NCBI RefSeq assembly: GCF_003014695.1
Contig: NZ_PYAS01000011.1
Coordinates: forward strand, 243,164 to 307,163
Direction of reading: 5' to 3'
DNA from: Dyadobacter jiangsuensis
GTDB taxonomy: Bacteria > Bacteroidota > Bacteroidia > Cytophagales > Spirosomataceae
Length of the DNA: 64,000 nt
In this document: positions 60,107 to 64,000 of the stretch, piece by piece
How the letters are laid out: the number at the start of each line of letters is the position of its first letter
Numbering within the stretch: the stretch's first letter is position 1
Translations under genes and position numbers: made by a program
Notes under the pieces: model-generated
Told to the model about the DNA's origin: nothing
The model's database searches: none
The model's input: the letters and a program-made list of their open reading frames with translations, nothing else

Positions 60107-60694
60107 TTACGGTTTCGGCGGATTGATCATAATGTGCGCCCTGTGCGTTCCCGGGTCCATGATCCAAGGCATACCGGGCACATCAGGTTTCAGTGGCAGG
60201 CCTGTACTTTCCGCTGTTGCAAATGGAATGTAAACCACATATCGCAGATACCCGTTTTTGAGCGCGCCGGTGGCGGGGTCGTAGTTGTCCTTGGAGCCTG
60301 ATAAAACGTATAGTGTGGAGGATTGTTTCGGCATTTTCAATTTGCCTTCCTTCACCTCCTTTTCGCGGATATCGAAAATCTCTTTCTGGTTCTTACCTTC
60401 TTTCGCCAGCACGCGTCCCCGCTCCATAAATGCATCGAGCTCGGCGAGGTAGCAGGATACGCTGATATCTTCTTTTTTGGGATCGTCGGCCAGGCAGACG
60501 AAGTCGTTACTGCCCTCACACAGGATTTTGAATGTGCCGTCGGGCGCGTATCCGTACACTTTTGCCCCAGCCTGCTTATCCGACGGCGCGGCCATAACGG
60601 CCGTCTTGATCTGCACGTCGGCGGGAAGGATGTTTTGAGCGGAAATTTCAGTGGCGACGCACAGCGCCAGGCAGGAAAAAAAAGTCGTTTTCAT
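60107..60694 (-). CDS. Secreted hypothetical protein, 195 aa
   Basis: ATG 60694 begins a signal peptide (MKTTFFSCLALCVATEISAQ); the longer frame from 60796 is basic and unlike a coding start. The mature protein contains AAPSDKQAGAKVYGYAPDGTF and a C-terminal half with SSTLYVLSGSKDNYDPATG and MDPGTHRAHIMINPP. The last segment looks like a conserved end motif, but I cannot name the family. It reads divergently from the large cytochrome-type gene, with a 126-bp shared promoter region. Confidence 0.7.
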   Translation of the reverse strand: MKTTFFSCLALCVATEISAQNILPADVQIKTAVMAAPSDKQAGAKVYGYAPDGTFKILCEGSNDFVCLADDPKKEDISVSCYLAELDAFMERGRVLAKEGKNQKEIFDIREKEVKEGKLKMPKQSSTLYVLSGSKDNYDPATGALKNGYLRYVVYIPFATAESTGLPLKPDVPGMPWIMDPGTHRAHIMINPPKP

Positions 60695-60820
60695 GATAGT
60701 AAATATAAGTAGGTGGTCCCTTATACACGTAATTAAAATTATTATTGTAAAAATGACACGTTTAGGCTTTGGGTCAGCTAATGCTTTCTGATTCAAGGCC
60801 GAAAAGCGCTCGATTTACCT

Positions 60821-63800
60821 ATGAACTTCAAAAAATCGCTTTTCCTCTTTCCAGCCGGTTGTTTGCTGGCTGGTCTGCTGGTCGCCTCTTATCAGCGTTC
60901 GAACCCCAGTACGATTGACGCCGCTTCGGCCGACACGCTTTACAAAGATCTGACGGATGCGCAAAAGCGGTCGTCGAAATATGCAGTAGCCGGTCTGACG
61001 ACCCCCAACGGCCTGGAAGCAACCCTTTTCACATCGGAACCGACGATCACCAACCCGACGAATATCGATGTAGACCATTTGGGGAGAGTCTGGGTTTGTG
61101 AGGCGTATAACTATCGCCCGGCAATCAACGGCAACCCGACAAAAAATGAAGGGGACCGCATCGTGGTGCTGGAAGATACCAATGGCGACGGCAAGTCCGA
61201 TAAATCCACGGTCTTTTATCAGGGCGCGGAAATCAATGCACCGCTGGGTATTTGGGTGATGGGAAACAAGGTAATTGTATCTCAAAGCCCGTACGTATGG
61301 CTCTTCACCGATGAGGATGGCGACTTGAAAGCCGATACGAAAGAGGTCATTTTTGAAGGCATCGGCGGTGACCAACACGACCATGGTATGCACGCGTTCG
61401 TATTCGGGCCGGATGGTAAGTTGTATTTCAATTTCGGGAATGAAGGCGACCACCTGCTCGACGGCAAGGGTAATCCTGTGGTGGGTAAAGACGGCAAGCC
61501 GATCGATTTTTCAAAGTTGAAGCAAGGAATGGTTTTCCGTTGTGATCCTGATTTTACCAATATTGAAGTGCTCGGGAATAACTTCCGTAACAATTTCGAA
61601 GTGGCGGTGGACAGCTACGGTACCATGTGGCAGTCGGATAACGACGACGACGGTAATAAAGGTGTACGCATCAACTACGTAATGCAGTACGGTAATTACG
61701 GTTATACCGACGAAATGACGGGTGCCGGCTGGCGCGCGAACCGTACCAATATGGAAGACTCGATTCCATACCGTCACTGGCATTTGAATGACCCAGGCGT
61801 AGTACCCAATCTGCTGCAAACCGGTTCAGGTTCGCCGACGGGTATGGTCGTTTATGAGGGAAAACTACTTCCAAAGGAATTCTGGGGTCAAATGATCCAC
61901 TGCGAGCCCGGCCATAATGTGGTTCGTTCATACCCTGTTGAAAAGGCGGGAGCGGGCTATTCTGCCCAAATAGTGAACATTGTGGACGGCAAGCGTGACC
62001 AATGGTTCCGTCCGTCGGATGTTTGCGTAGCGCCTGATGGCTCGCTGCTCGTTGCCGACTGGTACGATCCGGGCGTAGGAGGTCACCAGGCAGGAGACCA
62101 GGGCAAAGGGCGCATTTACCGCATTGCGCCATTAAATACGCCTTACCGCATTCCGAAATCGGATTTTACAACAGTGGCGGGGGCCGTGGAGGCATTGCAA
62201 AGTCCTAATCTCTCGATTCGCTACCACGCGTGGACAGCATTAAACGGAATGGGTGCAAAGGCGGCACCTGCGCTCGAAAAACTCTTTGCGAACAAAAATG
62301 CCGAGCCTCGCATGCGGGCGCGGGCGCTGTGGTTGCTTAGTAAATGGCCATTTACTGCTAAGAAAACCGTAGACCTGGCTATTAGGGATGCGAATGCAGA
62401 TATTCGCATTGCGGGCCTTCGCGCGGCTTCCGAATCGAAGCACCTGGATGCGCTTCCATATATCAAAATACTGGTTAAAGACGCCGACGCACAGGTACGC
62501 CGCGAATGTGCATTGCTTTTGCATCATAATCCATCACCCGAAGCTCCCGCATTGTGGGCGTCGCTCGCACAGCAGTACGACGGAAAAGACCGGTGGTACC
62601 TGGAAGCATTGGGTATTGGTGCCGACGCACAATGGGACTCGTTTTTCAAAGCGTGGCTGGGCAAAGCGGGAGCCAACCCAATCGCCACACAGGCGGGTAA
62701 GGATATTGTATGGCGTTCGCGCGGGAAGGAATCTGTTCAGTTGCTGGCTTCATTGGCCGGTGACCCAACGATCGATTTGAAAAGCCGACTACGCTATTTC
62801 CGGGCATTCGACTTCAATTCGGCGGGTCGGGAAAAGTCGATGGCATTGCTGAAACTCACGAATGGGACCGGTAAGGATCAGGATAAGGTGAATGAACTGG
62901 TAATGCGCCACCTCGACCCGGCATTTGTAAAACAGACACCGGAGGCGATGGCCGCATTGAAGAAAATGCTCGACGCGACTTACGGTACACAAGCCTACCT
63001 CGAACTCGTTGCCAAATATGAGCTTTCGTCCGAGAACCAGCGGCTTCTTTCGATGGCTTTGGAGCAATCGGCCAGCCGCAACGGGTCCCTCGCAGCTTCG
63101 CAACTGATCAAACAAGGTGGTGCATCATTGGTTTGGAATGTGGTAAAAGGATCTGATAAAAGCAAAAGCGCCAGCGCATTGACCTCCTTGAAATCGGTAG
63201 GCAGTAAGGACGCGCTGGAAATCCTGAAAACCGTTGCTACCGACAATGGCTATCCGGAAGATCTGCGCACGATCGCAGCCAAGTCATTGGGAGGAACCAT
63301 GAGCGGCGAAGATCAGGTGCTGGTATTATTAAAAGAAGGAAAGCTGACCGGAGAAGCGAAAACGGCTGCCGTACAGGGTCTTAACGGCGCCTGGCGGAAG
63401 TCCGTAAAACTGGAAGCCGCCAAATACCTGGATGGCCCGGCCGTAGCCGCCAGGAAACACCCGGAAGTGAAAGAACTGGTAACGATGAAAGGCGACCTCA
63501 CCAAAGGAAAACAAGTATTCACATCCTACTGCTCGGTATGCCACCAGGTAAATGGCGAAGGGATGGATTTCGGACCGAAACTATCGGAAATAGGAAGCAA
63601 GCTGCCGAAGGAAGCACAATATGCGGCTATTTTCGACCCAAGCGCTGGTATTGGCTTCGGATACGAAGGTTTTGAAGTGACTTTGAAAGACGGCACCGCC
63701 GTATCCGGCATTGTTTCCAGCAAAACCGAAACCGACCTGATTCTGAAATTCCCGGGCGGTTCGACGCAGGAATATAAAATGTCACAAGTGAAATCCATTA

Positions 63801-63904
63801 AGCAGCTCAAAGATTCGATGATGCCGTCCGGCTTGCAGGATGCGATGAGTACGGAGGAGCTGGTGAGTTTGGTGGATTATCTGAGTAATTTGAAGAAGAA
63901 ATAA
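60821..63904 (+). CDS. PVC-type haem-binding CxxCH protein with propeller and HEAT repeats
   Basis: The 1027-residue protein has a signal peptide (FLFPAGCLLAGLLVASYQ) and a beta-propeller of the membrane-bound dehydrogenase type (about 55-430; NIDVDHLGRVWVCEAYNYRP, VLEDTNGDGKSDKSTVF, core segments only). HEAT-like helical repeats follow (about 445-880), and a C-terminal monohaem cytochrome c domain (CSVCHQVNGEGMDFGPKLSEI; haem CxxCH near residue 906). The C-terminal part matches the CxxCH domain found in many Planctomycetes-Verrucomicrobia and Bacteroidetes proteins. It is likely a periplasmic or outer-membrane-facing oxidoreductase acting on a sugar or alcohol. The substrate is unknown. Confidence 0.9.
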   Translation: MNFKKSLFLFPAGCLLAGLLVASYQRSNPSTIDAASADTLYKDLTDAQKRSSKYAVAGLTTPNGLEATLFTSEPTITNPTNIDVDHLGRVWVCEAYNYRPAINGNPTKNEGDRIVVLEDTNGDGKSDKSTVFYQGAEINAPLGIWVMGNKVIVSQSPYVWLFTDEDGDLKADTKEVIFEGIGGDQHDHGMHAFVFGPDGKLYFNFGNEGDHLLDGKGNPVVGKDGKPIDFSKLKQGMVFRCDPDFTNIEVLGNNFRNNFEVAVDSYGTMWQSDNDDDGNKGVRINYVMQYGNYGYTDEMTGAGWRANRTNMEDSIPYRHWHLNDPGVVPNLLQTGSGSPTGMVVYEGKLLPKEFWGQMIHCEPGHNVVRSYPVEKAGAGYSAQIVNIVDGKRDQWFRPSDVCVAPDGSLLVADWYDPGVGGHQAGDQGKGRIYRIAPLNTPYRIPKSDFTTVAGAVEALQSPNLSIRYHAWTALNGMGAKAAPALEKLFANKNAEPRMRARALWLLSKWPFTAKKTVDLAIRDANADIRIAGLRAASESKHLDALPYIKILVKDADAQVRRECALLLHHNPSPEAPALWASLAQQYDGKDRWYLEALGIGADAQWDSFFKAWLGKAGANPIATQAGKDIVWRSRGKESVQLLASLAGDPTIDLKSRLRYFRAFDFNSAGREKSMALLKLTNGTGKDQDKVNELVMRHLDPAFVKQTPEAMAALKKMLDATYGTQAYLELVAKYELSSENQRLLSMALEQSASRNGSLAASQLIKQGGASLVWNVVKGSDKSKSASALTSLKSVGSKDALEILKTVATDNGYPEDLRTIAAKSLGGTMSGEDQVLVLLKEGKLTGEAKTAAVQGLNGAWRKSVKLEAAKYLDGPAVAARKHPEVKELVTMKGDLTKGKQVFTSYCSVCHQVNGEGMDFGPKLSEIGSKLPKEAQYAAIFDPSAGIGFGYEGFEVTLKDGTAVSGIVSSKTETDLILKFPGGSTQEYKMSQVKSIKQLKDSMMPSGLQDAMSTEELVSLVDYLSNLKKK

Positions 63905-64000
63905 TGGGGCTGACTAAAAAGGCCCGAGTCAATTTGGCTGTAAATAGGCTTTTTGGATTTTTGAGACTGATAGAAGCCTGGTTAAATTAACAAGGGGTCA

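Noticed and set aside
63905..64000. Terminator after the haem protein gene
   Set aside because: AAAAAGGCC and GGCTTTTT could pair weakly around 63916-63955, but the stem is interrupted. It is not convincing enough to list.

Overview
The window reads as chromosomal DNA of a Bacteroidota bacterium, most likely Cytophagales and close to Dyadobacter. This rests on DUF5686/carboxypeptidase-regulatory proteins, an exosortase N pair, DUF5690, an SSS sodium/sugar symporter, a PVC-type CxxCH haem protein, weak Shine-Dalgarno signals and near 50% G+C judged by eye. The genus is inferred from gene content, without a database search. No rRNA, tRNA, CRISPR array or transposase gene was recognised.

Layout: (1) 1-3.1 kb: the 3' part of a YfhO-like membrane protein, a DinB/YfiT protein and DUF2905, tightly packed. 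(2) 3.1-7.0 kb: a translationally coupled McrB-like AAA ATPase and a DUF2357 PD-(D/E)XK nuclease, a likely McrBC-type defence module. (3) 7.1-12.2 kb: SGNH hydrolase, a Fic enzyme with a tandem palindromic operator, two orphan genes, aldo/keto reductase and AraC regulator. (4) 12.5-20.4 kb: an AhpD-like protein and a PEP-mutase-family protein, then an XRE-cupin regulator followed by five genes that look like a phosphonate-use operon: phosphonatase-like HAD hydrolase, FAD oxidoreductase, alkaline-phosphatase-superfamily enzyme, PLP enzyme resembling PbfA, and a DUF5690 carrier. No PhnW transaminase is present, so phosphonoacetaldehyde is probably made by the flavoenzyme and the PLP lyase. (5) 20.5-26.5 kb: NhaA, endonuclease V, GH18 chitinase and a two-gene NHEJ set (Ku plus stand-alone LigD polymerase). 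(6) 26.7-48.9 kb: mostly housekeeping and envelope genes, including a Bcr/CflA exporter, an Upf1-like helicase, DUF5686 protein, a DUF4143 ATPase, an FAD/Fe-S dehydrogenase, an FG-GAP/ASPIC lipoprotein, SDR, PurH, a metallopeptidase, a symporter, cyclophilin and a lytic transglycosylase. (7) 49.3-53.3 kb: molybdenum cofactor operon moeA-moaD-moaE-moaCB-moaA. (8) 53.4-64 kb: GT87, esterase, exosortase N with its dedicated VIT-domain partner, and a large HEAT/cytochrome c protein.

The intergenic DNA is unusually structured. Two elements just upstream of start codons (12410-12518 and 51267-51376) are inverted arrays of GTCA repeated about every 10 bp, one helical turn. A single-arm version lies inside the DUF5686 coding sequence. 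There is also a 31-bp inverted repeat with 7-bp internal periodicity, a 28-bp perfect inverted repeat before the DUF4143 ATPase, a 99-bp element with 10-bp terminal inverted repeats, and a 33-bp tandem operator before fic. Several convergent gene pairs share clear bidirectional terminators.
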